From UBA3495 sp964629875 (lineage in GTDB: Bacteria > Chloroflexota > Dehalococcoidia > Lucifugimonadales > UBA3495): DNA of 50,524 nucleotides. Under the pieces are notes generated by a model. It had not been told where the DNA came from. It saw only the letters and a program-made list of their open reading frames with translations, and did no database searches. The stretch covers positions 1 through 50,524 of the forward strand of contig CAZVRK010000014.1 of assembly GCA_964629875.1 (NCBI GenBank), read 5' to 3'. Positions 50,502 to 50,524 of this stretch are shown one piece after another. A program made the position numbers and the translations under genes. Positions within the stretch are counted from its first letter, which is position 1; the number at the start of each line of letters is the position of its first letter.

Positions 50502-50524
50502 TAATTTCATAGCAATGCTACTAA

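Noticed and set aside
1..50524. Prophage, transposon, CRISPR or toxin-antitoxin cassette
   Set aside because: No transposase, integrase, phage structural gene, direct-repeat array or small toxin pair was found; the HNH gene is of a common chromosomal type.

Overview
The window is a dense, AT-rich bacterial chromosome segment. Genes sit on both strands in short operons, and no stretch over 300 bases lacks a gene. I see no prophage, transposase, CRISPR array, rRNA or integration site. Most genes are housekeeping: queA, folD, argF, der-plsY-gpsA, ispH-thrC, prs, surE, lysA-holB, cmk-plsC, dapB-asd-dapA, rpsO-pnp and lepB. They are mixed with families typical of heterotrophs that degrade organic acids, sugar acids and acyl-CoAs: enolase-superfamily dehydratase/racemase, SMP-30, CaiB/BaiF CoA-transferases, HpaI-type aldolase, MaoC hotdog pairs, thiolase-DUF35, acyl-CoA synthetase, VOC and DUF1800/DUF1501. 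By inference, this mix and gene order fit an oligotrophic Chloroflexota lineage of the Dehalococcoidia/SAR202 kind. No 16S gene is present to prove it.

Layout. 1-7140: tRNA-Ser, a Fur/PerR-type regulator, queA with an MFS exporter, folD, a mandelate-racemase-like enzyme, a BtuF-like binding protein and a small Rieske protein. 7262-11181: a strong promoter, then DUF1800, DUF1501 and NHL-repeat genes, closed by a clear terminator; none of the three proteins has a visible export signal. 11173-19875: thioesterase, argF, der, the glycerolipid genes plsY and gpsA, ispH, thrC, an enoyl-CoA hydratase-like gene and prs. 19960-26761: acyl-CoA synthetase, COG3964-type amidohydrolase, inositol-phosphatase family, an unusual SDR, a TPR protein and a DUF35/thiolase-like pair. 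26882-33878: surE (which appears to start at CTG), lysA-holB, an HNH nuclease, CvpA, cmk-plsC and dapA. 33963-38582: asd, dapB, pnp and rpsO. 38830-43715: Rieske protein, lepB, SMP-30 protein, an unrecognised small protein ending in a 54-base palindrome, a bacterial-PH membrane protein with a long Met/Arg/Glu-rich coiled-coil surface protein, and tRNA-Met. 43751-50501: an acyl-CoA/dicarboxylate island with two CoA-transferase subunits, an aldolase, a DUF192 lipoprotein, a PfkB kinase, two hotdog hydratases and a small unknown protein.

How it works together. dapA, asd, dapB and lysA give most of the lysine/diaminopimelate route, and thrC uses the aspartate branch. gpsA, plsY and plsC make phosphatidic acid. 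ispH closes the MEP isoprenoid pathway. The least described parts are the apparently cytosolic DUF1800-DUF1501-NHL operon, the coiled-coil/PH pair, and the CoA island, whose two CoA-transferase subunits differ at the catalytic aspartate. Several start codons were moved from the longest possible reading frame on the basis of Shine-Dalgarno sites, promoter positions or family alignment; each case is stated in its entry.
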